A DNA stretch of 64,000 bases from positions 186,001 to 250,000 of the forward strand of contig CP100467.1 of NCBI GenBank assembly GCA_024227995.1. Direction: 5' to 3'. The stretch is from Halomicrococcus gelatinilyticus. GTDB taxonomy: Archaea > Halobacteriota > Halobacteria > Halobacteriales > Haladaptataceae. How positions within the stretch are numbered: the first letter of the stretch is position 1; each line of letters opens with the position of its first letter. Positions 35,850 through 45,400 of this stretch are shown in pieces. The notes beneath the pieces are model-generated. The model was not told where the DNA came from and did no database searches. It was given only the letters and a program-made list of their open reading frames with translations. A program made the translations under genes and the position numbers.

Positions 35850-37640
35850 ATGGGTATTGATAGCGAGTACCTTGGCGAGTGGAAGCGACTGGACGGTACG
35901 GCGTCGGACCGTCCCGACGAGGACCCCGACGTGGTGTTCACGCACCTGAGCGACCTCCACGGCCAGATAACGCCCGGCTACCAGGTGTACTACGACAATC
36001 CGAAATCCAGGCCCGACTTCGACTTCGACGGGAAGGACAAGCTCATCAGGAAGGGCGGCGGCGTCCCCCTCCTGACCGCGAAACTCGACGAGCTCCGGGC
36101 GGAGTACGGCGACAGCGTGTTCACGCTGATGAGCGGCGACACCTTCCACGGCACCGCGGTCACCACCTACACCCTCGGCCGGTCGATGCTCGACCCCGTC
36201 AACCGCCACCTCCAGCCCGACGTCTACATGCCGGGCAACTGGGACTACTCCAACGAGGCCGTCGAGGACGGCAACATGGTGGACCTCATGGAGAGCCTCG
36301 ACGCGCACGTGCTCGCCAACAACCTCCTCGACTGGGACAGCGAGGAGCTCATCTTCGACCCGTACACCATCGAGGACGTCGGCGGGACGAAGGTGGGCGT
36401 CGTCGGCATGACGAACGTCTACGTCGACCGGATGATGCCGCTGTTCTGGAAGGAGAAGTACAAGTTCGCCAAGCACCCGCGTCTGCTCGACGAGTACGCC
36501 AGGCAGGCGCGCGACGACGGGGCCGACGTGGTGGTCGCCATCACCGAGATCGGACTCCAGTGGATGGTCCAGGCGGCGAAGGACTTCGACTCCATCGACG
36601 TGATGTTCTCGGCTCACACCCACGAGTACACCCACGAACCCATCGTCGTCCAGGACACCGAAACCGTGGTCGTCGAGTCCGGGATGGGCGACGGCCTGGG
36701 TCGCGTCGACGTGCGGATCGCCGACGGCGAGGTCGAGTTCCGGCACAACCTCTACTGTCTCGTCGAGGACCACGAGTACACGCCGGCCCCCGACGAGGCC
36801 GCCCAGCGCACCGTCGAGGAGGTGCGCGCGCCGTTCCTCGAGGAGGACGTCCACTTCGAGCGCGGGAACGGGACGCTCGACCGCCCCATCGACACCGTCG
36901 TCGGCGAGACGGAGCAACCGCTCTACCGCCAGTCGTTCCTCGAGAGCGCCTGGAACACGCTCTACAACGACGCGCTCAAGCAGCACTTCGAGGCCGACCT
37001 GGCCATCTCGCACGGCTTCCGGTACGGCTCGGCCATCCCGGCGGGCGAGGTGACCATCGGCGACCTCTACACCTTCTTCCCGATGACGGCTCCCGTGGCG
37101 AAGGGCGACGCGTACGGCCAGCAGATCATGAACCACATGGAGGAGTTCCTGATGGACAACTTCACGCCGTACGTCTACGACCAGGAGGACGGCCGGCTCC
37201 GGAACTACTCCTCGAACGTCGAGGTCACCATCGACCCGACCGCGAAGCGCGGCCGGCGACTCGTCGAGATGACCGTCGACGGCGAGCCGATGGACCCCGA
37301 GGAGACGTACACCGTGGCGACGCTCAGGCGACCCGGCGATCCGGAGAAGGACCTCGGTAACTGCGGGTTCCCCTTCCAGAACGTCGAGATAGAGAACGGT
37401 ACCATCCCGGTCGACGTGCTGATCGACCACTTCGAGCGCAACTCCCCCGTGGACTACGACGTGATGGGGCTCGTCCAGACGCCCGAGGACGGCGGTGACG
37501 TCCAGAACACCCCGGCCGACGGGCCGTATCCGCACATCCAGCCCGGCGTCGACTACGCCAACGGCGAGGAGTACACGGAGGTCTCGATGATCCCGCAGAG
37601 CAACCGCCACACCGAAGAAGGGTTCAACAGCAAGCGGTGA
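35850..37640 (+). CDS. SoxB/5'-nucleotidase family binuclear metallohydrolase
   Basis: A 596-residue protein of the UshA/SoxB branch of calcineurin-like phosphoesterases. The metallophosphatase domain (about 28-290) shows HLSDLHGQ (Asp35, His37), SGDTFHG (Asp97), PGNWDY (Asn130) and SAHTHEYTHE (His256, His258); the 5'-nucleotidase C domain is about 325-520. SoxB hydrolyses protein-bound S-thiosulfonate during thiosulfate oxidation; UshA-type enzymes hydrolyse nucleotides. Location beside a persulfide dioxygenase, TauE/SafE and a Mo oxidoreductase favours a sulfur role, which is inference. No signal peptide is present, unlike periplasmic SoxB or UshA. The position usually occupied by a metal-binding His (LSHLG) reads ITEIG. 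ATG at 35850 has GGAG 13 bases upstream. Confidence 0.82.
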   Translation: MGIDSEYLGEWKRLDGTASDRPDEDPDVVFTHLSDLHGQITPGYQVYYDNPKSRPDFDFDGKDKLIRKGGGVPLLTAKLDELRAEYGDSVFTLMSGDTFHGTAVTTYTLGRSMLDPVNRHLQPDVYMPGNWDYSNEAVEDGNMVDLMESLDAHVLANNLLDWDSEELIFDPYTIEDVGGTKVGVVGMTNVYVDRMMPLFWKEKYKFAKHPRLLDEYARQARDDGADVVVAITEIGLQWMVQAAKDFDSIDVMFSAHTHEYTHEPIVVQDTETVVVESGMGDGLGRVDVRIADGEVEFRHNLYCLVEDHEYTPAPDEAAQRTVEEVRAPFLEEDVHFERGNGTLDRPIDTVVGETEQPLYRQSFLESAWNTLYNDALKQHFEADLAISHGFRYGSAIPAGEVTIGDLYTFFPMTAPVAKGDAYGQQIMNHMEEFLMDNFTPYVYDQEDGRLRNYSSNVEVTIDPTAKRGRRLVEMTVDGEPMDPEETYTVATLRRPGDPEKDLGNCGFPFQNVEIENGTIPVDVLIDHFERNSPVDYDVMGLVQTPEDGGDVQNTPADGPYPHIQPGVDYANGEEYTEVSMIPQSNRHTEEGFNSKR

Positions 37641-37667
37641 CGCCGCGGCAGACTGCTCGCTGCCCAG

Positions 37668-38117
37668 CTACTCTTCTTCGGTGCGTGCAGCGTCCTCGAA
37701 CGGCACGACCAGCACCGGGACCTGGCTGGCCTGGACGACACCGGACGTGTTGCTCCCGAGGTGCGACAGCATCGACGTCCCCTTCCGGCCGATGACGATG
37801 CAGTCGATGTCGTTCTCCTTCGTGTACTCGATGATCTCGTTCGCCGGGTTCCCCTGCCGGATCTCGGTGTCGGGGTCGATGCCCGCGGGCGCCATCCGGC
37901 GCATGCGGTTGAGCGCCTGCTCGCCCCGCTGTTCGACCTCGCTGTCGATGGCGTCCGGAGCTGCGGGTGCGGTGGTCGTGGGGACGATGTCCGAGACGTT
38001 GTTCACGAACAGTCCGTGTACGTCGGCACCGTGGGTCTGGGCCACGTCGTAGCCGCACTCGACCAGCGTGTCCATCGACCCGGAACCGTCCACCGGGAGC
38101 AGTATCGAATCGAACAT
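37668..38117 (-). CDS. Universal stress protein, UspA family
   Basis: A 149-residue single UspA domain: FDSILLPVDGSGSMDTLVE at the N-terminus and GRKGTSMLSHLGSNTSGVVQ followed by VPVLVVP at the C-terminus. The G-2x-G-9x-G(S/T) ATP-binding pattern is present (GRKG...GSNTS), so it is probably the nucleotide-binding type. ATG at 38117; the nine upstream codons are not family-like. It is convergent with the SoxB-like gene and divergent from the persulfide dioxygenase, embedded in the sulfur cluster. Role generally in stress tolerance; specific role unknown. Confidence 0.93.
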   Translation of the reverse strand: MFDSILLPVDGSGSMDTLVECGYDVAQTHGADVHGLFVNNVSDIVPTTTAPAAPDAIDSEVEQRGEQALNRMRRMAPAGIDPDTEIRQGNPANEIIEYTKENDIDCIVIGRKGTSMLSHLGSNTSGVVQASQVPVLVVPFEDAARTEEE

Positions 38118-38257
38118 GGTCCGGTAATCACGGCCGAATCCCATAAATGTTCACTGCGATGAAGATGCCGTCACACGTCCCGACGGCCTCGCGGAGCCCC
38201 GTGGGAGCGTTTCTGAACGGGTAACTATTTCAGGCAGGCTCTGTATACTTGTTCCCG

Positions 38258-38274
38258 GTGGTGTATGCCACCAC
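38258..38274. promoter_or_regulatory. Inverted repeat GTGGTG-CACCAC ahead of the persulfide dioxygenase gene
   Basis: Perfect six-base arms around TATGC, lying 22 bases before the ATG of the dioxygenase and just after a CTGTATACTT TATA-like element. Position between TATA and start codon fits a repressor site or leader hairpin. Confidence 0.45.
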
Positions 38275-38295
38275 ACCGCAATCAAGGTGAAACCG

Positions 38296-39447
38296 ATGCA
38301 AGCAGGTCATACGATGGGGCAGATGACCCCGCAGAGACTGATCGGTAGAATCAACCACGGAACGCCCGTCGCCGACGTCCGGTCGCGGGAGTCCTACGAC
38401 CAGTGGCACATTCCAGGTGCGGTCCACCTCCCGTACGACGCCGAGGAGGACGAGTTCGGAAAAGACCCGAACGAGCTGTTCGACGAGGGGGAGACGGTCG
38501 TGACGGTCTGTGCCCACGGCAACACGAGCCGGCAGGCCGCGGCGGCCCTCTCGCGTCGCGGCTTCGACGTCGCGACGCTCGAGGACGGCATGCTGGGCTG
38601 GAGCCAGGTGTTCGACGTCGTCGACATCGACTTCGGCTCCGACCTCGTGTTCAAGCAGGCCAAGCGCGTCGCCAACGGCTGTCTGTCGTACGTACTGGGC
38701 GCCGACGGCGAGGCCATGATCGTCGACCCGGTGCAGTACACCGACGTGTTCAGGCGGAACCTCGAGGGCGACGAGCGCCTCCGGGACGAGAACGGCGGCA
38801 TCGACGTGAAGTACGTCGCTCTGACGCACATCCACGCCGACCACATCTCGTCGGGCTGCGAGCTCGCCGCCGAGTACGACGCCGAACTCGTCGTCGGGGC
38901 ACCCGTCTCCGACCGGACCGACCAGCCCGACGGCTGTTCGGAGTACACGCTGGTCGAGGACGGCGACGTCCTCGAGGTCGGTGGTCACGAGGTCGAGGCG
39001 CTCCACACGCCCGGCCACACGATGGAGAGCACCTCCTATCTGGTCGACGGCGACGCGATGCTCACCGGCGACACGCAGTTCGTCGACAGCGTCGGTCGAC
39101 CCGACCTGGAACACGGCGACGAGGGTGCCGAGGAACACGCCGAGGTGCTCTACGAGACCATCTTCGACACGATCCTCGAACACGACGACGACGTGTCGAT
39201 CTTCCCGGCCCACTACGGCGGCGGTGAGGTCGACGCCGGGACGCCGGTCACCGCGACGATCGGCGAGGTGAAGGAGACGAATCCGGCCGTCCAGAAGGAC
39301 TCCCGGGAGGCGTTCGTCGACTACATCATCGAGCAACTGGGCTCGAAGCCGGCGAACCACGACGAGATCATCGCCATCAACGAGGGGAAACGAGAGGTGA
39401 CCGACCCCGAGATAGAACTCGGGCCGAACAAATGCGCGGTCGACTGA
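38296..39447 (+). CDS. Rhodanese-metallo-beta-lactamase fusion, persulfide dioxygenase-like
   Basis: A 383-residue two-domain protein. Residues 10-108 form a rhodanese domain with DVRSRESYDQWHIPGA and the active-site Cys72 in VCAHGNTS. Residues 115-320 form an MBL-fold domain with THIHADH (His178, His180, Asp182, His183), HTPGHT, GDTQFVDSVGRPDL and PAHYGG, the pattern of ETHE1-type persulfide dioxygenases and their rhodanese-fused relatives. Such enzymes oxidise glutathione or low-molecular-weight persulfides to sulfite; the rhodanese can supply persulfide from thiosulfate. ATG at 38296 is preceded by an AAGGTGA ribosome-binding-like element. The TauE/SafE exporter follows closely, fitting sulfite removal. 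Confidence 0.9.
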   Translation: MQAGHTMGQMTPQRLIGRINHGTPVADVRSRESYDQWHIPGAVHLPYDAEEDEFGKDPNELFDEGETVVTVCAHGNTSRQAAAALSRRGFDVATLEDGMLGWSQVFDVVDIDFGSDLVFKQAKRVANGCLSYVLGADGEAMIVDPVQYTDVFRRNLEGDERLRDENGGIDVKYVALTHIHADHISSGCELAAEYDAELVVGAPVSDRTDQPDGCSEYTLVEDGDVLEVGGHEVEALHTPGHTMESTSYLVDGDAMLTGDTQFVDSVGRPDLEHGDEGAEEHAEVLYETIFDTILEHDDDVSIFPAHYGGGEVDAGTPVTATIGEVKETNPAVQKDSREAFVDYIIEQLGSKPANHDEIIAINEGKREVTDPEIELGPNKCAVD

Positions 39448-39496
39448 TGACCCACAGCCACCAGACCCAGACAACGGTACGGGTTCGTGATCACAG

Positions 39497-40417
39497 ATGA
39501 CCACCAAGGACACGGAGATCCAGCCGAGACAGTTCACGAGGAACCTGCTCGCCCTGCAGTACCGTGAGTTGATGATGGTGCTAGCCACCGGGACGGTTCT
39601 GGTGGCTACCGTCGCGTTGTTCCCCGGCGTCGATAGCATGACCGACGGGGTCAACGCCGAGGTGGGCACGCTCACCCTGCTGTTCTTCTTCGCCGTGGCC
39701 ATCTTCTCCGGTGCGGTCAAGGGCGCGCTCGGTTTCGGGTACGCGCTCATCACCACGCCGGTGTTCGCGACGGTCATCGATCCGACGCTCGCAGTCGTGG
39801 TGCTGGCCATCCCGCCGTGGATGATCAACCTCTTCCAGATCGGCGAGACCAGGACCGGGTTGACCTACATCAAGCGCGAGTGGACGCTCATCCTGCTCGC
39901 CATCGTGGGCTCGTTCGCGGGCGTGTTCTTCCTCAGCACGTTCCAGACCGGCCCCGCGATACCGTTCCTCATCGGCGTGTTGCTGTTCGGCTACGTGCTG
40001 TTCGAGGTGGGCAAGGACTTCGTCGTCATCGAGAAGGCCCACAACCCTGTCGCGCTCGGAACGGTGGGGCTCGTCGAAGGGTTCCTGCTCGCCGCGGCGA
40101 ACCTCGGGCCGCTGCTCCCCGCCTACCTGCACACGTTCGAGCGCGACACCGAGCGGTACGTCGGCGGTCTGTCGATGATCTTCACATTCGTCTTCACCGA
40201 ACGCATCGTCCAGATGTGGTTCAACGGCCTGCTGACTCCCTACCGGCTCTGGCTGGGGTCGGCCATCGCGACCGTCACCATCGTCGGCCTCCTGCTGGGG
40301 ACCTACCTCCGCCGGCTCGAGGTCGACGAAGCGAAGTTCAACTGGATCGTCATCATCATGCTGTTCATCATCTCGCTGAACATCTTCCGGAAGACCGTCC
40401 CGGCACTGTTCCTGTGA
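39497..40417 (+). CDS. TauE/SafE family sulfite/sulfonate exporter
   Basis: A 306-residue membrane protein with eight or nine helices and the TauE/SafE repeat motif seen twice: AVAIFSGAVKGALGFGYALI with TTPVF in the first half, and LGTVGLVEGFLLAAANLGPL in the second. Family members export sulfite, sulfoacetate or related anions. It begins 49 bases after the persulfide dioxygenase and runs with it, consistent with export of the sulfite that enzyme makes. Soluble N-terminal segment of about 25 residues precedes the first helix. Confidence 0.9.
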   Translation: MTTKDTEIQPRQFTRNLLALQYRELMMVLATGTVLVATVALFPGVDSMTDGVNAEVGTLTLLFFFAVAIFSGAVKGALGFGYALITTPVFATVIDPTLAVVVLAIPPWMINLFQIGETRTGLTYIKREWTLILLAIVGSFAGVFFLSTFQTGPAIPFLIGVLLFGYVLFEVGKDFVVIEKAHNPVALGTVGLVEGFLLAAANLGPLLPAYLHTFERDTERYVGGLSMIFTFVFTERIVQMWFNGLLTPYRLWLGSAIATVTIVGLLLGTYLRRLEVDEAKFNWIVIIMLFIISLNIFRKTVPALFL

Positions 40418-40556
40418 CGAGAGCAAGGTCGCTGGAACAGCCCGGTTCGTCTTCCCGCTGTCCGGGAGTCACCGGCGATGCCGTCGTTCCCCCTCGCGAG
40501 CGATGGACGGACACGTGACAGCCTCCGGCCGACGTTGCTCGTGCGATTCGGCGAAA

Positions 40557-40564
40557 ACTATAAT
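40557..40564 (+). promoter_or_regulatory. TATA-like box of the Mo-oxidoreductase operon
   Basis: AACTATAATGC context in the 249-base spacer after TauE/SafE. Together with the palindromes just downstream it suggests an internal, separately controlled promoter for the NrfD fusion, the Mo enzyme, mobA and the PiT transporter. Confidence 0.45.
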
Positions 40565-40565
40565 G

Positions 40566-40585
40566 CAGACCAGATGCTTGGTCTG
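40566..40585. promoter_or_regulatory. Inverted repeat CAGACCA-TGGTCTG immediately after the TATA box
   Basis: Perfect seven-base arms with a six-base centre, overlapping the predicted transcription start. Strong candidate operator for a dimeric regulator. Confidence 0.55.
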
Positions 40586-40589
40586 TGGT

Positions 40590-40599
40590 GTTAGCTAAC
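40590..40599. promoter_or_regulatory. Palindrome GTTAGCTAAC in the leader of the same operon
   Basis: A perfect ten-base palindrome five bases past the larger inverted repeat. May be a second half-site cluster or chance. Confidence 0.35.
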
Positions 40600-40666
40600 A
40601 TGGCTAGGTGGCTGAGTGACGGCAGGAGCGTACGGACGGTATCGTACCGTGAGTGACAATGATACT

Positions 40667-42439
40667 ATGACAAACTACGGCTTCGTCATCGACAACCGGC
40701 GGTGTATCGGGTGTCACGCCTGCACGGTCGCGTGCAAGACCGAGCACGACGATCCGATCGGCGTGAACAAGACCTGGGTGAAGTACATCGAGAAGGGCGA
40801 GTTCCCCGACACGAACCGCAACTTCTCGGTGATGCGATGCAACCACTGCGACGACTCGCCGTGCACCGACGTCTGTCCGGTCACCGCGCTCTGGGAACGC
40901 GAGGACGGCATCGTCGACTTCGACACCGACCGCTGCATCGGCTGCAAGGCCTGCATGCAGGGGTGTCCCTACGACGCGCTGTACATCGACCCCGAGACGT
41001 CCACGGCCGCGAAGTGCAACTACTGCTCGCACCGCGTCGACTCGGGACGCGAACCCGCCTGCGTGACCGTCTGCCCCGAGGACGCCATCCTCGCCGGCGA
41101 CCTCGAGGACCGGGACACCGACATCGCCGAGACCGTGGCCGGCGAGGAGGTACAGGCGCGCAAGCCGGAGAAGGGGACCGAGCCCAAACTGTTCTACGTC
41201 GACGGCGACGAGGGGTCGATCACCCCCGGCTCGACCGGCCGCGAGGAGCACTACATGTGGTCGGACGCTCCGAACAAGGTCGAGACCCACGGCGCGGCCC
41301 GCGAGGAGTTCGACCTCGAGAAGGCCGCCGAGTCGCTCGCCGACTCCGACGTCTCGCTCTCGACCGGCGACGACGAGGCGCGCGCCGACGGCGGCCACGC
41401 ACACGCCGGGTCCGGCTGTGGCTGCGGCGGCGACTGCGGCTGTGGCGGCAACTGTTCGTGCGCCGCCGACGACGACGTCGCGTCCGACGGCGGCTACAGC
41501 ACCGAGGCGTCGACCGGGACGACCAGCGAGAAGAAAGACCGGACGACGAGAGCCTACGAACTGCTCCACGAGGAGGCCCGCCGCGTCTACGACGTCGGCG
41601 AGAGCCACTACGAGTCCTGGGGCTGGGAGGTCTACTCCTACACCATGACCAAGTCCATCTCCGCCGGCGTCTTCCTGATTCCGGCGCTGCTGATGGCGGT
41701 CGGCTACATCGAACCGGACGTCGCGCTGATGGGCGCGAGTTCGCTCGTCAGCGCGGTGTTCCTCGGGTTGACCGGCGTGCTGCTCATCCTCGACCTCGAA
41801 CGGCCGAAGCGATTCCACTGGGTGTTGTTGCGGCCGAACTGGAACTCCTGGCTCGTGAAGGGCGCGTACATCATCACCGCCTTCGGCGGCTTCCTCGGAC
41901 TGGTGGTGCTCGGCGGCTTGCTCGAGGTCGAGGCCGTCGTGAACCCGGTCGTGCTGGCGGTCGGGTCGGTGCTGGCGGCCGCCACCGCGGTCTACACGGC
42001 GTTCCTGTTCAGCCAGTCGAAGGGCCGCGACCTCTGGCAGAGCCCCGCGATGCCCCTGCACATGCTCGTCCAGGCGTTCGTCGCCGGCGCGGCCGTCACC
42101 GCCTTCCTCGGCCTCGGCGGCTTCGACGAACTGATCGGCCCGTCGCGGCTGGTGCTGGCGGGCGGACTGGTGGCCCACTTCGGGCTGGTGGCCTCCGAGC
42201 TGTTCACCCCGCACCAGACGGAGGACGCCGAGGAGGCGGCGGCGCGCATCGCCCGCGGCCGGTTCAGCACCGCGTTCTGGGGCGGCGGCATCGTCGTGGG
42301 CATCGCCCTGCCGCTCGTCGCACTCGCGCTGAGCGCAACGCCGGTCGCGGTCGCGCTCGCCGGGGTGGCCGCCCTCGTCGGCCTGTTCGCCTACGAGTAC
42401 TGCTGGATAACTGCACCGCAGACAATTTCGCTCGCATAA
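40667..42439 (+). CDS. Fused four-cluster ferredoxin / NrfD membrane anchor (CISM B-C subunit)
   Basis: A 590-residue fusion of the electron-transfer and membrane subunits of a complex iron-sulfur molybdoenzyme. Residues 1-190 hold four [4Fe-4S] sets: CIGCHACTVAC, CNHCDDSPCTDVCP, CIGCKACMQGCP, and CNYC with ACVTVCP. Residues 200-280 are acidic linker including a His/Cys/Gly-rich insert (HAHAGSGCGCGG and CGCGGNCSC). Residues about 330-590 are an NrfD/PsrC-type domain with eight helices that would exchange electrons with menaquinone. ATG at 40667 is preferred; GTG at 40649 is possible. One base separates it from the catalytic subunit gene. SoeBC, TtrBC and PsrBC are the closest functional types. 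Confidence 0.9.
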   Translation: MTNYGFVIDNRRCIGCHACTVACKTEHDDPIGVNKTWVKYIEKGEFPDTNRNFSVMRCNHCDDSPCTDVCPVTALWEREDGIVDFDTDRCIGCKACMQGCPYDALYIDPETSTAAKCNYCSHRVDSGREPACVTVCPEDAILAGDLEDRDTDIAETVAGEEVQARKPEKGTEPKLFYVDGDEGSITPGSTGREEHYMWSDAPNKVETHGAAREEFDLEKAAESLADSDVSLSTGDDEARADGGHAHAGSGCGCGGDCGCGGNCSCAADDDVASDGGYSTEASTGTTSEKKDRTTRAYELLHEEARRVYDVGESHYESWGWEVYSYTMTKSISAGVFLIPALLMAVGYIEPDVALMGASSLVSAVFLGLTGVLLILDLERPKRFHWVLLRPNWNSWLVKGAYIITAFGGFLGLVVLGGLLEVEAVVNPVVLAVGSVLAAATAVYTAFLFSQSKGRDLWQSPAMPLHMLVQAFVAGAAVTAFLGLGGFDELIGPSRLVLAGGLVAHFGLVASELFTPHQTEDAEEAAARIARGRFSTAFWGGGIVVGIALPLVALALSATPVAVALAGVAALVGLFAYEYCWITAPQTISLA

Positions 42440-42440
42440 C

Positions 42441-45400
42441 ATGGGACACGAATTCGACCCGAGCGGCGTCGAGAAACTGGCCCAGCGGCTGGGCCTCATC
42501 TCGAACCGCACAGACGACACGAACAAGCAACGACAGCGACAGCGCGTCGACGGCGTCGAGCGCGCCGGCCCCGACGGCGAACTCTCGAGCTACCCCGACC
42601 CGTCGGAGTGGCACGACTGGACGGAGTACGAGTCCAGCGGCGAACCGCAGGACTACTCCGTCGTCCCCACGGCCTGCTTCAACTGCGAGGCGGGCTGTGG
42701 CCTGCTCACCTACATCGAGAAGGACACCGGCGAGATACGGAAGATCGAGGGGAACCCCGAGCATCCGGGGAGCCGCGGTCGCAACTGCGCGAAGGGGCCC
42801 GCCACGGTCAACCAGATCAAGGACCCACAGCGCATCGAACACCCCCTCAAGCGCGACGGCCCGCGCGGCAGCGGCCAGTGGAAGCGCGTCTCGTGGGACG
42901 AGGCGCTCGACGACATCGCCTCGGAGATGCGCGAGACCATCGAGGACGACCGCGAGAACGAGATCACCTACCACGTCGGCCGGCCCGGCCACGAGGAGTA
43001 CATGGACCGGGTCATCAACGCCTGGGGGCTCGACGGCCACAACTCCCACACCAACATCTGCTCGTCGGGTGCGCGCGCCGGCTACGCCTTCTGGCACAAG
43101 TACGACCGTCCGAGCGCCGACTTCGCCAACAGCGAGTTCATCCTGCTGCTGTCGGCGCACCTGGAGTCGGGCCACTACTTCAACCCCCACGCCCAGCGCA
43201 TCATCGAGGGCATGCAGGAGGGCGGGCAGCTCGCGGTGATGGACCCGCGGCTGTCGAACACGGCCGCCATGTCGGACGTCTGGATGCCGACCCAGCCCGG
43301 CAGCGAGGCGGCGGTCCTGCTCGCGATGGCGAACGTCATCCTGCAGGAAGACCTCTACGACGCCGAGTTCATGCGCCGCTGGGTGAACTGGAAACAGTTC
43401 CTCGACGAGAAGCATCCCGGCCGCGAGCGGACGTTCCAGACGTACCTCGACGTGCTCGGCGAGACCTACGCCGAGTTCACGCCGCAGTACGCCGCCCAGG
43501 AGAGCGGCGTCGACGCCGAGAAGATAGCGAAGGTCGGCCGCAAGATCGGCACTGCCGGCGACCGCTTCGCCAGCCACATCTGGCGCTCCGCGGCCTCCGG
43601 CAACAAGGGCGGCTGGCAGGTCTCGCGGACGCTGCACTTCCTGTCGGTGCTGACCGGCGCTGTCGGCACGAAGGGCGGCACCTCCCCGAACGCCTGGCAC
43701 AAGTTCGACCCCGAACTCCCGAAGGAGCCGCCGCGCCAGAAGCTCTGGGACGAACTCCAGCTTCCGAAGGAGTGGCCGTTCGCCCACTACGAGATGAGCC
43801 AGCTCCTGCCCTACTTCCTGAAGGAGGGCCGCGGGAAGCTGTCGGTGTACTTCACGCGGGTGTTCAACCCGGTGTACACCTACCCGGACGGCTTCTCGTG
43901 GATCGAGGCGCTCAGCGACCAGGAGAAGGTCGGCATGCACGTGGCGCTGACGCCGACGTGGAACGAGACGGCGTACTTCGCCGACTACGTCCTGCCGATG
44001 GGTCACAGCCCCGAGCGCCACGACATCCAGAGCCAGGAGACCCACGCCGCGACCTGGGTCACCTACCGCCAGCCGGTGCTGCGGGAGTACGCCGAGCGCG
44101 AGGGCGAGGACGTCGAGCGGACCTACGAGGCCAACCCCGGCGAGGTCTGGGAGGAAGACGAGTTCTGGATGGACCTCTCCTGGCGAGTCGACGAGGACGG
44201 CGAACTCGGCATCCGCGAGTACTTCGAGAGCCCCTACGACGAGTCGGGGCAGGCCACCGCCAGCGACGGCGGGACCGCGGACGCCCGGTCGGGGACGGAC
44301 GCCGATTCCGCGGCGTCGGGCGAGACGCCCGGCGACGCGGCGACTGCCGACCCGGCGGACGGCGACGGCGGCGCGGCGTCCGACGACCCGGAGCAGATGA
44401 CGATCGACGAGTACTACCGGTACATCTTCGAGCACGAGGAGAACCTGGTCGAGGCCGCCGAGGAGAAGGGGATGGAGCCGCTGGAGTACATGAAACACCA
44501 CGGCGCGTTCGAGGCCAAGGAGAACCAGTACGAGCTCCACGCCGACGACCTCGACCCCGCCGTGCTCGCGGAGGACGGCGTGTTCGTCGACGAGTACGAC
44601 ACCATCCACCGCGTGCCCGAGACGGGCGACGACGACCTCGGCGTCGACACCGTCGCAGACGACGACCTGGGCTACGAGTACGACGTCGTCGAGAGCGAGT
44701 CGGTCGCGGACATCGACACGGACGTGCTCGGCGTGCTGGTCGACGGCCAGCCCAAGCGCGGGTTCCCGACGCCGACGGGCAAACAGCAGTTCTACTCGAA
44801 GACGCTGGAGGAGTGGGGCTGGGACGACGACAAGTACACCATCCCCCACTACATCAAGTCCCACGTCCACCCCGAGAACATCGACTACGACGACGGCGAG
44901 ATGGTGCTGGTGCCGACGTTCCGGCTGCCGACCGCCATCCACTCTCGCTCGTCCAACTCGAAGTGGCTCGAGGAGATCTCGCACAACAACCCGGTCTGGG
45001 TCCACACAAAGGACGCCGACCGCCTCGGCGTCGAGACGGGCGACCTCGTCCGCGTCGAGACGGAAATCGGCTACTACGTCAACGAGGTGTGGGTGACCGA
45101 GAGCATCAAGCCCGGCATCGTGGCGATGAGCCACCACATGGGCCAGTGGAAGGTCGACCGCGACGACGGCGAGGCAGACGGCGACTACGACGAGGGCGGC
45201 GACCCCTACGGGAAGGTCACCGTCGACCTCGACAACGACCAGTCGATGTGGGGGATGCGTCAGACCGAGGGCATCCATCCGTTCGAGAGCGACGACCCGG
45301 ACTCCGAGCGCGTGTGGTGGACCGACGGCGGCGTCGCCCAGAACCTCACGCACGCACCCCACCCCGACCCCATCTCGGGGATGCACTGCTGGCACCAGAA

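Noticed and set aside
35721-37610. 629-codon frame antisense to the SoxB-like gene
   Set aside because: Mirror frame of a high-GC gene (Val/Leu/Asp/Arg-rich, no motifs); the plus strand has all metal-binding motifs.
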